NCBI RefSeq assembly: GCF_000304335.1
Contig: NZ_CAJF01000019.1
Coordinates: forward strand, 1 to 64,000
DNA: 64,000 bases
Origin: Microbacterium yannicii PS01
GTDB taxonomy: Bacteria > Actinomycetota > Actinomycetes > Actinomycetales > Microbacteriaceae
Direction: 5' to 3'
The notes beneath the pieces were generated by a model that did no database searches, had not been told where the DNA came from, and worked only from the letters and a program-made list of their open reading frames with translations. Numbering within the stretch: position 1 is the first letter of the stretch; the number at the start of each line of letters is the position of its first letter. Positions 38,072 through 49,390 of this stretch are shown in pieces. The translations under genes and the position numbers were made by a program.

Positions 38072-39178
38072 TCAGCGCCTGGTGGACACGGTGACGGTGA
38101 ACTTGGCGTTGCGGGCGATCTGCCGCGTGGGGCCGACGAGGCGCTCGAGCGCGGCGCGGTAGCGCAGCGCCGAGTTCCAGACGGTCCACAGTTCGGCGCT
38201 CGGGCGGAGAACACGCGCGGCGTCGACGAAGAGCCGGGGCGCGATGCCCTCGTGCACAGCTGCGCCGGAGTGGAACGGCGGGTTCAGGGCGATGAACGAC
38301 GCACTCGCGTCCGCACGGGCCGAGAGCATGTCGTCACGAACGACCTCGACCCGGTCTGCCACGCCGTTCGCGGTCGCGGTCGCTCGCGCGGATGTGACGG
38401 CGGCTGCCGACTGGTCGCACGCGTAGACGTGCAGCTGGGGATGCCGCAGCGCGAGCGCGGCGGCCACGACACCGGTGCCGCAGGCGAGGTCGACCGCCTC
38501 GGATCCGGGGATCTGAGAGGGGAGGTGCTCGAGCAGGAACCGGGTGCCGATATCGATGGAGGTGCCCGCGAACACTCCGCCCAGTGCGCACACCGTGAGC
38601 GCTCCGTGCCGCTCCGCACGAGGCAGCGGGTCATGTCCGTCATGCGGGCCACGGGCGATCAGGACGCGTGACTTCTGCCGCGCGTGCGTCACGTCGATGC
38701 GGTCGAACCCTTCGCGCAGCACGTCGTTCATCGTGGGCGACATGTGCTTGACGCGGCCGCCCGCGAACACGACCACCTCCGGCGATGCGTGGGCGGCGAC
38801 GAGCCCGACGATGTCGCGGAGCGCCTCGAGCGAGCGGGGGAGGCGGACCAGGACCACCCGCGCATCGCGAACCAGGTCGGCGTCCAAGCCGCGTGAGGCG
38901 AAGGTGCCGCCGAGGCCGAATCGCTCGGCGTTCGCGGCGAGGGCGTGCTCGCCGGCGAGGGGGTCCTGGTGCACGCGGATGCTCCGACCGCCCTCGGCAG
39001 CGGACGCGAGGGTCAGCGCGCCGTACGCGTCGCCGATCACCGTCACCGCACCGGCGGCGACGTCTGCTCGCGCCGCGGCGGATTCGTCGAGGATGAGCCG
39101 GTCCGCGGCATCAGTGGCCACGAGATCGGGCGCTTCGACGTCGGGCCAGCGCCGCAGCGCCTCGAGCGAGAAGGTCAC
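38072..39178 (-). CDS. RsmC/RlmG-like rRNA guanine-N2 methyltransferase
   Basis: A 368-residue two-domain methyltransferase. The C-terminal half has a SAM fold with AVDLACGTGVVAAALALRHP, an acidic VYACDQSAAAVTSARATA and the catalytic IALNPPFHSGAAVHEGIAP; NPPFH is diagnostic for N2-guanine rRNA methyltransferases such as RsmC (16S G1207) and RlmG (23S G1835). The N-terminal half is a degenerate duplicate of the same fold, as in RsmC. The exact rRNA target is undecided. GTG 39178 is preceded by TAGCGT (39185-39190, minus), 6 nt away. Confidence 0.85.
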   Translation of the reverse strand: MTFSLEALRRWPDVEAPDLVATDAADRLILDESAAARADVAAGAVTVIGDAYGALTLASAAEGGRSIRVHQDPLAGEHALAANAERFGLGGTFASRGLDADLVRDARVVLVRLPRSLEALRDIVGLVAAHASPEVVVFAGGRVKHMSPTMNDVLREGFDRIDVTHARQKSRVLIARGPHDGHDPLPRAERHGALTVCALGGVFAGTSIDIGTRFLLEHLPSQIPGSEAVDLACGTGVVAAALALRHPQLHVYACDQSAAAVTSARATATANGVADRVEVVRDDMLSARADASASFIALNPPFHSGAAVHEGIAPRLFVDAARVLRPSAELWTVWNSALRYRAALERLVGPTRQIARNAKFTVTVSTRR

Positions 39179-39255
39179 GGCACCACGCTAGCCGTCCCGC
39201 GTCAGGCCGCCGGCGGAGCGAACGTAGGCTGGATGGACCCGACCCGAGGAGACCC

Positions 39256-39720
39256 GTGTTCCGCGCGCCCCTGAGCCTGTTCCGCACTCTGGCGATCGCG
39301 GAGGCGATCTCCTGGACTCTGCTGATCGCGGGGCTCATCGTCCGTGCGACCACCGACTTGGCGATCGCCGTGACGATCGGCGGCGGCGTCCACGGATTCG
39401 TCTTCCTCGCGTATGGTGCGACGGCGGTGCTCGTGGCGAAGAACCAGCGCTGGGGTGCTCGTGCGACCGTCATAGCGATCGTGAGCGCCGTCGTCCCCTA
39501 CGCGACGATCCCCACCGAGATCTGGCTTCATCGCTCCGGCCGCCTCGACGGGCCGTGGCGGATCGAGTCGACCGGTGATCCGCGGGACACCGCATGGCAC
39601 GACCGGCTCATGCGCTGGTTCCTGCGGCGACCGTGGATCCTTGCAGCGCTTCTTGCGCTCGCTGTCGTCACGGTGTTCGTCGTGCTGCTGATCGTCGGCC
39701 CGCCGGGCGGTCGCGACTGA
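39256..39720 (+). CDS. DUF3817 membrane protein
   Basis: A 154-residue protein of the DUF3817 (YdzA-like) family: N-terminal RTLAIAEAISWTLLIAGLIV, a middle pair of helices including VHGFVFLAYGATAVLVAKNQ and ARATVIAIVSAVVPYATIPT, then a charged loop and a last helix (ILAALLALAVVTVFVVLLIV). The GTG has an SD (GAGGAG). A TAGGCT box lies at 39225-39230, predicting a leader of about 20 nt. Function unknown. Confidence 0.8.
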   Translation: MFRAPLSLFRTLAIAEAISWTLLIAGLIVRATTDLAIAVTIGGGVHGFVFLAYGATAVLVAKNQRWGARATVIAIVSAVVPYATIPTEIWLHRSGRLDGPWRIESTGDPRDTAWHDRLMRWFLRRPWILAALLALAVVTVFVVLLIVGPPGGRD

Positions 39721-39727
39721 TGCGCGC

Positions 39728-40099
39728 TCAGGGTCGCGGCGGGAGCTCCTGAAGACTCCAGGTGTTGCCGTCCGGGTCGTCGAACGAGACGAAGCGGCCC
39801 CAACCGAGGTCTTCGACGCCCTTCGCCTCGACGCCGAGCCCCTGCAGGTGAGCGAGTGCCTCATCCGCGTCCGGGACGACCACCTGGATGGTGTTCTGCT
39901 GCCCGGGCTCGAGATCGATGCCGAGGTTGGTGCCGAACGCGATCGAGCATGCCGAACCGGGAGGTGTCATCTGCACGAACCGCAGGCCGTCGTACGGGAC
40001 CTGGTCGTGATCGGCATGGAATCCGATCCGTTCGTAGAACTCCTTGGCCCTGTCGACGTCGCTGACGGGTACGAAGATGAGCTCGATCTTCCAGTCCAT
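39728..40099 (-). CDS. Glyoxalase/VOC-superfamily protein
   Basis: A 123-residue single VOC domain: IELIFVPVSDVDRAKEFYER at the start, GLRFVQMTPPGSACSIAFG in the middle and GRFVSFDDPDGNTWSLQELP at the end, the last containing the usual metal-ligand strand. The substrate is unknown; related proteins are lactoylglutathione-lyase-like or bleomycin-resistance-like. ATG 40099 is preferred because SD GAGAGGG lies 9 nt upstream; ATG 40108 would sit directly on that SD. Divergent from the ClpC-like gene. Confidence 0.82.
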   Translation of the reverse strand: MDWKIELIFVPVSDVDRAKEFYERIGFHADHDQVPYDGLRFVQMTPPGSACSIAFGTNLGIDLEPGQQNTIQVVVPDADEALAHLQGLGVEAKGVEDLGWGRFVSFDDPDGNTWSLQELPPRP

Positions 40100-40213
40100 G
40101 TCTGGCATCCCTCTCGGTCGTGAAGCTCCCCGTGAGGCTAAAGCTACGCCCTGCCCCGGACGTCCGCTGTCCGCGAACGATGCCGGGAATACCCCGCTCG
40201 GGCTGTCGTTTAA

Positions 40214-40263
40214 CTTGATACGGCTGTACTCAAGTTCGTAAACTTGACAGTCCTTCACTCAAG
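40214..40263 (+). promoter_or_regulatory. Two HAIR (HspR) operators and promoter of the ClpC-like gene
   Basis: CTTGATA-N7-ACTCAAG (40214-40234) and CTTGACA-N7-ACTCAAG (40243-40263) match the HspR inverted repeat CTTGAGT-N7-ACTCAAG, with identical right arms. A promoter TTGATA (40215-40220), 18 bp, TAAACT (40239-40244) lies within the first site and the spacer, so bound HspR would block it. The second copy lies in the early transcribed region. Confidence 0.85.
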
Positions 40264-40277
40264 TTCAGGAGTATGGA

Positions 40278-42857
<2,580 letters not shown>

Positions 42858-42877
42858 CCCGTCGCGGCAGAGCGCAC

Positions 42878-42907
42878 AGGGCGCCGTGCCATCGGGCACG
42901 GCGCCCT
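42878..42907 (+). terminator. Rho-independent-type terminator after the ClpC-like gene
   Basis: AGGGCGCCGTGCC (42878-42890), loop ATCG, GGCACGGCGCCCT (42895-42907): a perfect 13-bp stem followed by TTCGCG. It lies between convergent genes and can serve both. Confidence 0.85.
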
Positions 42908-42923
42908 TTCGCGTCTCGTCGAC

Positions 42924-43643
42924 TCAGGCCTGCAGCATCCGCTTCAGCGTGCGGGCGTTGCGGACGGCGTTGCCGTCGCCGTCGTTGTTGAAGTACGCGT
43001 ACACCTCGTGGCCCGCCCCCTCCCATTCGCGGATGCGCTGGGCCCACCACGCCATGTCGTCGTCGGAGTAGGAGCCGCCGTACAGGTGCTCCGGGTCGGG
43101 GCCGTGCAGCCGCACGTACACCAGTCGCGCTGTGGCGCGGAGGAGACAGGGGAGGCGTGCGCCGCTCATGACGCAGTAGGCGGCGCCATGGCGCTCCAGG
43201 AGCGCGAAGACGGTCTCGTCGTTCCAGGACGGATGCCGGAATTCCAACACCGGCCGCGTCCAGTCCGGCAGCGCGCTCAGGAAGTAGTCCAGCCGGGCGT
43301 CGTCGCGCTCCATCGTTGGCGGGAGCTGCAGGATGAGCGGTCCGCGGCGACCACTCAGGGCGTGGAGTCCGGCAGTGGTGCGCCCGATCCATTCCTCCGG
43401 CTCGCGCAGGCGCCGCGCGTGGGTCAGCCCGCGCGCCGCCTTCACCGTCATCTCGAAGCCTTCCGGCAGGCGGTCGCGCCAGGCCGCGAATCGCTGTTCG
43501 GACGGCCATCGGTAGAAGCTGCCGTTGAGCTCGACCGTGTCGAACTCGGCGACGTACTGCGCAAGCCACGTGCTCTGCGGACCCTGGTAGACGACACCGC
43601 GCCAGTGCGGGTACACCCAGCCGGAGGTTCCCACGCGCGCCAT
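42924..43643 (-). CDS. DUF72 protein
   Basis: A 239-residue TIM-barrel-like protein of the DUF72 (YecE) family: MARVGTSGWVYPHWRGVVYQ, FDTVELNGSFYRWPSEQRFA, GPLILQLPPTMERDD, VLEFRHPSWNDETVFALLER and the C-terminal VYAYFNNDGDGNAVRNARTL. No function is established. ATG 43643 has SD TGGAGG. In-frame codons further upstream are low-complexity and overlap the divergent promoter region. Confidence 0.88.
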   Translation of the reverse strand: MARVGTSGWVYPHWRGVVYQGPQSTWLAQYVAEFDTVELNGSFYRWPSEQRFAAWRDRLPEGFEMTVKAARGLTHARRLREPEEWIGRTTAGLHALSGRRGPLILQLPPTMERDDARLDYFLSALPDWTRPVLEFRHPSWNDETVFALLERHGAAYCVMSGARLPCLLRATARLVYVRLHGPDPEHLYGGSYSDDDMAWWAQRIREWEGAGHEVYAYFNNDGDGNAVRNARTLKRMLQA

Positions 43644-43782
43644 GCCTCCAGAGTGCGCCGAAGGCGAGGCACGCGGGAAGGGGTTGCCCGGACGCGCCCG
43701 GGCGGCTAGACCTATGGGTCGCGGCCGAAACACCGCGACTCGGAATTTCTGGACGCCTCGCGCGATTTGGTTCGCTGTGACG

Positions 43783-44520
43783 ATGAGTAGTGCAGCCCTT
43801 CTCGAGCACGAGGAATGGATCCGAGCGCGTCGAGCCGAGGTGACCGCCCCCCACGGAGCGCTGTCACTGGTGCAGACGACCTGGTCGCCGGCGGGTGCGC
43901 CGCCGGTCGACGATCAGGCCGCGCTCGCCGGTCACCCCCTCGACGCTCTGCTCACTCGGCTGCGGCGCCCCGACCCCTCGACCGGAGAGATCCGGGACGG
44001 CTACCGCATCTGGCGACGGGACTCGCCCGCGCAGCAGGCGTTCGAAGGCATCGAGTACTACGACTACGACCCGGCGTGGGTGATCCCGGGCCGATTCGAG
44101 CTCGTCGACGAGGACAGGCTGGTGCCCTTCGAGCACATGAAGGACGCCGGCGCCACGCGCGCGGTCGCGGTGCCGGGGGATCTGGTGTTCCAACTGGAGG
44201 GCACCGAGTATCGCCTGAGCGCCTTCGACGCGGGCTACGAGGACCGGGCGCTGCTGCAGCTGGTGTTCGCCGATCGCACGAACGGCGTCGAGAGCTACGG
44301 CGCGGGCCGGTTTCTCTATCTGGACCTGCCCGACAGCGGGCGCATGCTGACGCCGGGCGACAGCATCCCGCTCGCCATCGATTTCAATCGCGCGACCGTT
44401 CCGCCGTGCGGCTTCTCGGATCAGATGAACTGCCCGCTGCCGCCGCTTCAGAATCGTCTGCCGTTCCCGGTGCGGGCGGGCGAGAAGCGCGTCCGCTATG
44501 CCGAGGGATTCGAGCTCTGA
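43783..44520 (+). CDS. DUF1684 protein
   Basis: A 245-residue protein of the DUF1684 family: starts MSSAALLEHEEWIRARRAEV, contains FQLEGTEYRLSAFDAG, LLQLVFADRTNGVESYGAGR and the family hallmark DFNRATVPPCGFSDQMNCPL followed by NRLPFPVRAGEK. Function is unknown. ATG 43783 is the natural N-terminus; in-frame GTG 43777 two codons upstream is possible. No SD. Confidence 0.85.
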   Translation: MSSAALLEHEEWIRARRAEVTAPHGALSLVQTTWSPAGAPPVDDQAALAGHPLDALLTRLRRPDPSTGEIRDGYRIWRRDSPAQQAFEGIEYYDYDPAWVIPGRFELVDEDRLVPFEHMKDAGATRAVAVPGDLVFQLEGTEYRLSAFDAGYEDRALLQLVFADRTNGVESYGAGRFLYLDLPDSGRMLTPGDSIPLAIDFNRATVPPCGFSDQMNCPLPPLQNRLPFPVRAGEKRVRYAEGFEL

Positions 44521-44572
44521 CGAGCCGGTGATGCGGGTCGCGGCCGTCGGTGACCGCTGACAGAGTGGGAGC

Positions 44573-45472
44573 ATGACCCGCATCGGCGCGATCTTCAATC
44601 CGTACACCCACACGCCCGACGAGTTCCACGATGCCGTCCAGGCCGCCGAGGCGGCCGGCGTGGCCGAGCTCTGGGTCTGGGAGGACTGCTTCCGCCAGTC
44701 CGCGTTCGCGACGGTCGGTGCGGCGCTGGCATGGACGGACCGGCTGAAGATCGGCATCGGCATCGCGCCCATGCCCCTGCGCAACGTCGCGACGACCGCG
44801 ATGGAGATCGCCACCGTCGAGCGGCTCTTCCCGGCGCGGCTGCTGCCGGGCGTCGGCCATGGCGTGCTGCCGTGGATGGGGCAGGTGGGCGCCCGTGCGG
44901 CGTCGCCGTTGACGCTCATGCGGGAGTACGTGCCGGCGCTGCGCTCGCTGCTCGCGGGGGATCAGGTCGACGTCGCCGGGCGATATGTGACCCTCGACGG
45001 CGTGCGGCTCGACTATCCGCCCGAGACAGCGCCCCGTGTCTACGCCGCGGCGGAGGGCCCCAAGACGCTGCGGCTGAGCGGTGAGGTCGCCGACGGCACG
45101 GTGCTCGACAGCGGCCACACGCCGGCCGAGATCGCCGTGTCGGTCGCCGCGATCCGCGAGGCTCGCGCGGCGGCCGGCGTCAGCGGCGATCCAGATGACC
45201 GCGCCCGCGAGCAGGATATCGTCGCGTACGTCGTCGCCGCGTTCGGAACGGATGCCGAAGCTCGCGCTCGGGCGGACGTCGGCGACAAGCCCGACCCGAT
45301 GGAGCGCGCGATCTGGGGCGACCCGAATCGTGTGGCTGAAGGCGCGAGAGCCTTCTTCGAGGCGGGAGTGGACGAGGTGGTCCTCCTGCCCTCGTCACGG
45401 GTGGACCTCCGCGAGTTCTACACCCACGCCGGCGAGGTTTCGCGACTCGTCGAAGCGGATGCTGCGCAATGA
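44573..45472 (+). CDS. Luciferase-like (LLM) flavin-dependent oxidoreductase
   Basis: A 299-residue F420- or FMN-dependent oxidoreductase of the bacterial-luciferase fold: AVQAAEAAGVAELWVWEDCF, LKIGIGIAPMPLRNVATTAM, RLLPGVGHGVLPWMGQVGAR and PRVYAAAEGPKTLRLSGEVA. The substrate and cofactor are not determinable. The stop overlaps the start of a second LLM-type gene as ATGA, so the pair probably forms one unit. Confidence 0.87.
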   Translation: MTRIGAIFNPYTHTPDEFHDAVQAAEAAGVAELWVWEDCFRQSAFATVGAALAWTDRLKIGIGIAPMPLRNVATTAMEIATVERLFPARLLPGVGHGVLPWMGQVGARAASPLTLMREYVPALRSLLAGDQVDVAGRYVTLDGVRLDYPPETAPRVYAAAEGPKTLRLSGEVADGTVLDSGHTPAEIAVSVAAIREARAAAGVSGDPDDRAREQDIVAYVVAAFGTDAEARARADVGDKPDPMERAIWGDPNRVAEGARAFFEAGVDEVVLLPSSRVDLREFYTHAGEVSRLVEADAAQ

Positions 45473-46260
45473 CGGGCCGTCTCTCGCTGGGGATCGCTGC
45501 CGCCGTCGGGCCCGAACTCGCTGCGAAGCTCGCCCCCGCCGCCGAGCGGGCCGGCATGCACGCGCTCTGGGTGAACGACACGCCGGGGCATGACGCGCTC
45601 GAGGTCCTCGCCGCTGCCGCGAAGGTCACCGAACGGCTCACGCTGGCGACGGGCGTCGTCCCGGTCGACCGCCGCGCGCCGGGCGAGGTCCGGCGTCGCG
45701 TGATCGAGCTCGACCTGCCGACGGAGCGGCTGGTCCTCGGCATCGGCTCGGGCTCGACGGCCGCCGGCGCGCTCGCCCGCGTCGAGGCTGCCGCTTCCGA
45801 CTTGAGAGCCGAGGACGCGCCGCACGCCGGTGAGCCCGATCGCGCGCGGGTCGTCGTCGGCGCGCTCGGACCGAAGATGCGGCGACTCGGCGCCATGGCA
45901 TCCGATGGTCTGCTGCTGAGCTGGCTGCCCCCCGCGCAGGCGCGGGCGCAGAGCGACGAGGCGCACGACATCGCACCGGCGACGCACGTCGCCCTGTATG
46001 TGCGCACGGCGACCGATGCCGCCGCCGTGTCGCGCCTGGATGCGGAGACCGAGCGCTACGCGGGCTACCCGGCGTACGCCGCGAACTTCGCCCGGCTGGG
46101 CATCGAGGCTCGCGACACCGTGATCCGCCCCGATGCGGTCGGCGAGGGCGTCGCGGCGTACCGCGCCACGGTGGACGAAGTGGTCCTGCGTGCCATCACA
46201 GCCGAGGAGACGCTCGACGACTACCTGCGGTTCGTCGAGGCGGTCGCGGCCGCCGCCTAG
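45469..46260 (+). CDS. Second luciferase-like (LLM) oxidoreductase
   Basis: A 263-residue shorter relative of the preceding gene, coupled to it by ATGA. It shows AERAGMHALWVNDTPGHDAL, LTLATGVVPVDRRAPGEVRR, RLVLGIGSGSTAAGALARVE and ASDGLLLSWLPPAQARAQSD. Lacking part of the usual insertion, it is short for the family (normally about 300), which may mean a distinct subfamily. It could act with its neighbour on one substrate. Confidence 0.82.
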   Translation: MTGRLSLGIAAAVGPELAAKLAPAAERAGMHALWVNDTPGHDALEVLAAAAKVTERLTLATGVVPVDRRAPGEVRRRVIELDLPTERLVLGIGSGSTAAGALARVEAAASDLRAEDAPHAGEPDRARVVVGALGPKMRRLGAMASDGLLLSWLPPAQARAQSDEAHDIAPATHVALYVRTATDAAAVSRLDAETERYAGYPAYAANFARLGIEARDTVIRPDAVGEGVAAYRATVDEVVLRAITAEETLDDYLRFVEAVAAAA

Positions 46261-46361
46261 GTCATCGCTCGGCGCTGCAGCGGCGCACGTCGAGTCCTTG
46301 TGCGGGCCGTGAGGCCCCAGGGAGGACTGGCGATGTCGGACGGGGTGCCAGACTGAAGGCG

Positions 46362-46823
46362 ATGAGACGCTCCTCGGCCTCCCGCTCCCGCCGGTCCCCA
46401 TCCGCGACCACGATCGTGCGAGAGGTCGCCCGCTGGGCCCTCGCGACCCTCCTGCTCGCCGCCGGAGCCTCGCATCTGACGTGGGGCCGCCGCGGCTACC
46501 GCATCGTCGTCCCCGACTGGGCGACACGCCTGCTGCGCACCGACAAGGACATGATCGTCGTCGCCTCGGGCGCCGCCGAGCTCATGCTCGGAGCAGCGCT
46601 GGTCGCGCTCCCCGCCGATCGCCGCCGCGTCGGCGCGGCGATCGCCGCGTTCTTCGTCGCGGTCTTCCCGGGAAACGTCCACCAGTGGCGCACGGGCCGA
46701 TCCGCGCCGCTCATGCGGACCGATCGCGCCCGCTTCCTCCGCCTGCTCCTGCAGCCGGTGCTGGTGCTGTGGGCGCTGTGGTGCACGGGTGCGCCCGCAG
46801 GGTCGGCGAGGTCGTCCCGATGA
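46362..46823 (+). CDS. DoxX-like small membrane protein (copy 2)
   Basis: A 153-residue protein paralogous to the gene at 37682. After a basic N-terminus (MRRSSASRSRRSPSATTIVR) come EVARWALATLLLAAGASHLT, DKDMIVVASGAAELMLGAAL, AIAAFFVAVFPGNVHQWRTG and LLLQPVLVLWALWCTGAPAG. The N-terminal 15-20 Arg/Ser-rich residues are absent in the other copy. SD GAAGGCG lies before the ATG. The stop overlaps the next gene as ATGA. Confidence 0.8.
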   Translation: MRRSSASRSRRSPSATTIVREVARWALATLLLAAGASHLTWGRRGYRIVVPDWATRLLRTDKDMIVVASGAAELMLGAALVALPADRRRVGAAIAAFFVAVFPGNVHQWRTGRSAPLMRTDRARFLRLLLQPVLVLWALWCTGAPAGSARSSR

Positions 46824-47812
46824 CCCGCCCGGTCGCCGTCATCGCCGGCGCCTCGGGATTCGTGGGCACGGCGGTCCGTCGAGCGCTGGCCGACGACGGC
46901 TACGACGTCCGCACGATCGGCCGGACGGGCGCCGACGCGCGCTGGGGCGACGGCGCCGGCATCCGCTCGCTCGTCGACGGCGCGGCGATCGTGGTCAACC
47001 TCGCCGGCAAGTCGGTGAACTGCCGGTACACCGACGCCCATCGAGATGAGATCCTGCGCTCGCGCGTCGAGACCACTCGCGAGCTCCGCGACGCGATCAC
47101 GGATGCCGCGGCGCCGCCGCCGCTGTGGCTCAACGCCAGCACGGCCACGATCTACCGCTACGCGCTGGATCGGCCGCAGACCGAGGCCGACGGTGATCTC
47201 GGCAGCGGCTTCTCGGTCGACGTCGCCCGCACGTGGGAGGACGAGTTCTTCGCAGCCGAGCTGCCCGGCACCCGCCGGGTCGCGCTGCGTATGGCGATCG
47301 TGCTCGGGGACGGTCCGGCGACGCGCATGCTGGTCCGCCTCGCTCGGATCGGACTCGGCGGGCCGCAGAACGACGGGTGGTGGTTCCCGCATCGGCGCTA
47401 TCGCGGCATCGGCCCACGGCCGAGCGGCGACGGGCGCCCGCCGTGGCACCGCTCGCGCGGACGCCAGCGGTTCAGCTGGATCCACATCGACGACGTGGTC
47501 GGAGCGATCCGCTTCGTGCGGGATCGTCCCGATCTGGCCGGGCCGGTCAATCTGGCGGCGCCAGGCGTGAGCGACAACCGCTCCCTCATGGCGACGCTGC
47601 GCCGTGTGGTCGGTGCGCCGGTCGGACTGCCTGCGTGGCGCTTCATGCTCGAGCCGGCGATGTTCGTCCTGCGCACCGAGCCGGAGCTGATCTTGAAGAG
47701 CAGGTGGGCCGAGCCCGAGGTGCTCACGGAGGCGGGATACCGCTTCACCTATCCCGATCTCGAGCCGGCGCTGCGCGACGTCGTCGCCGATCGTGCTCGA
47801 TCGCCGCGCTGA
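46820..47812 (+). CDS. TIGR01777-type NAD-dependent epimerase
   Basis: A 330-residue SDR of the TIGR01777 family: NAD loop VAVIAGASGFVGTAVRRAL, VNLAGKSVNCRYTDAHRDEI, WLNASTATIYRYALDRPQTE and SWIHIDDVVGAIRFV. It carries an additional aromatic/Arg-rich segment (about 30 residues, from DGWWFPHRRYRG to the SWIHIDD motif) between the usual GLGG and Q-x-F-S-W-I-H blocks. The role is unknown; relatives occur with cell-division or membrane genes. Coupled to the DoxX-like gene by ATGA. Confidence 0.85.
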   Translation: MTRPVAVIAGASGFVGTAVRRALADDGYDVRTIGRTGADARWGDGAGIRSLVDGAAIVVNLAGKSVNCRYTDAHRDEILRSRVETTRELRDAITDAAAPPPLWLNASTATIYRYALDRPQTEADGDLGSGFSVDVARTWEDEFFAAELPGTRRVALRMAIVLGDGPATRMLVRLARIGLGGPQNDGWWFPHRRYRGIGPRPSGDGRPPWHRSRGRQRFSWIHIDDVVGAIRFVRDRPDLAGPVNLAAPGVSDNRSLMATLRRVVGAPVGLPAWRFMLEPAMFVLRTEPELILKSRWAEPEVLTEAGYRFTYPDLEPALRDVVADRARSPR

Positions 47813-47849
47813 GCGCCGGCCTGTCGGCGGGCAGTGCGAGAATGCCGGA

Positions 47850-49376
47850 ATGCTGCTCCACGAGCTCGTGACGGCGACGGACGCCGTGTCGGCCACCTCG
47901 TCGCGCCTGGCCAAGAGCGCAGCGCTGCGGAACGTTCTGCGCGCACTCGAGCCTGACGAGGTGGCGATCGCGATCGGGCTTCTCATCGCGAGCCCGCGGC
48001 AAGGCCGTCTCGGCGTCGGGTGGCGCCGGCTCGCGGGCCTCGACGCCGTGCACTCTGCGACTCCGTCGCTGACCATCCTCGACGTCGACGCCGCACTCCA
48101 GCGGCTCGCTGTCGCCGACGGGCCCGGATCGACCGGCGTGCGGGCCAGAGAGCTCGATGCGCTCGCCGGCCGCGCGACGGCGGAGGAGTGGGACTTCCTC
48201 GCCCGCGTGATGCGCGGGGAGCTGCGTACCGGCGCCCTGGAGGGCGTGCTGCTCGACGCGATCGCCAAGGCGTCGGAGAGGGATGCCGCGTCCGTACGAC
48301 GCGCGGCGATGCTGTCGGGCGACCTCGGCGAGACGGCGCTGCTCGCCCTGACGGGAACGGCGGACGATCTCGCCGACGTCGGGCTCGCCGTCGGGCGTCC
48401 GGTGCTTCCGATGCTCGCGTCGACGGCGGCATCGACGGCTGAGGCCCTGGCGACGCTCGGGGCTGCGGCATCCGTCGAATACAAGCTCGATGGCGCGCGC
48501 ATCCAGGTGCACCGCGACGGTGAGGACGTGCGCGTCTACACCCGCAGCCTCGCCGACATCACGTACCGCGTGCCTGAGATCGTCGAGTCCGTGCGCACGC
48601 TTCCTGCCGACCGCGTGATCCTCGACGGCGAGACGCTCTCGCTCGACGAGGACGGCGCGCCCCGTCCCTTCCAAGACACGATGGCGCGCTTCGGCTCAGA
48701 GTCGGGCGCGGCCGTCGTGCTGAAGCCGTGGTTCTTCGACATCCTGCACCTGGACGGCCGCGACCTTCTCGACGAGCCGCTCGCGACGCGGCTCGAGGTG
48801 CTGGAACAGGTGGCCGGTCCCGCACGCATGCTCGGGATCGTCACGGACGATCCCGAGGCGGCCGAGCGCTTCTCGCGCGAAGCTCTCGCGGCGGGGCACG
48901 AGGGCGTCATGGTCAAGGGCATCGATGCGCCGTATGCTGCGGGCCGGCGCGGCAAGAGCTGGATGAAGGTCAAGCCGGTGCTCACATACGACCTCGTCGT
49001 GCTCGCCGTGGAGTGGGGCTCGGGGAGGCGCACCGGAATGCTCTCGAACCTGCACCTCGGAGCCCTCGATCCTGAGGGCGTCTTCGGCGAGCCGGGCGGC
49101 TTCGTGATGGTGGGCAAGACCTTCAAGGGGCTCACCGACGAGACGCTGCGCTGGCAGACCGCCCATTTTCCGACCATCGAGACCCACCGCTCGGCTTACG
49201 CGGTGCACGTTCGGCCCGAGACGGTCGTCGAGATCGCCATCGACGGGGTGCAGCGATCGACGCGGTACCCCGGCGGAGTCGCTCTGCGATTCGCGCGGGT
49301 GAAGGGCTATCGACCCGATAAGCGCCCCGACGAGGCCGACACCATCGCCTCGCTGCGCGCTCTGCTCCGCGGCTGA
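47850..49376 (+). CDS. ligB: ATP-dependent DNA ligase (LigB type)
   Basis: A 508-residue ATP-dependent DNA ligase of the kind found alongside the NAD ligase in Actinobacteria. The adenylated residue is Lys212 in VEYKLDGARIQVHR; motif III is RSLADITYRVPEI, motif IIIa/IV ILDGETLSLDEDG, then HEGVMVKGIDAPYAAGRRGK and SWMKVKP. An N-terminal DNA-binding domain (about residues 1-190) and a C-terminal OB domain complete it. The start at 47850 is preceded by GAGAAT with 6 nt between and no SD. It probably serves repair rather than replication. Confidence 0.92.
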   Translation: MLLHELVTATDAVSATSSRLAKSAALRNVLRALEPDEVAIAIGLLIASPRQGRLGVGWRRLAGLDAVHSATPSLTILDVDAALQRLAVADGPGSTGVRARELDALAGRATAEEWDFLARVMRGELRTGALEGVLLDAIAKASERDAASVRRAAMLSGDLGETALLALTGTADDLADVGLAVGRPVLPMLASTAASTAEALATLGAAASVEYKLDGARIQVHRDGEDVRVYTRSLADITYRVPEIVESVRTLPADRVILDGETLSLDEDGAPRPFQDTMARFGSESGAAVVLKPWFFDILHLDGRDLLDEPLATRLEVLEQVAGPARMLGIVTDDPEAAERFSREALAAGHEGVMVKGIDAPYAAGRRGKSWMKVKPVLTYDLVVLAVEWGSGRRTGMLSNLHLGALDPEGVFGEPGGFVMVGKTFKGLTDETLRWQTAHFPTIETHRSAYAVHVRPETVVEIAIDGVQRSTRYPGGVALRFARVKGYRPDKRPDEADTIASLRALLRG

Positions 49377-49390
49377 GCCCGCTGCTGGAC

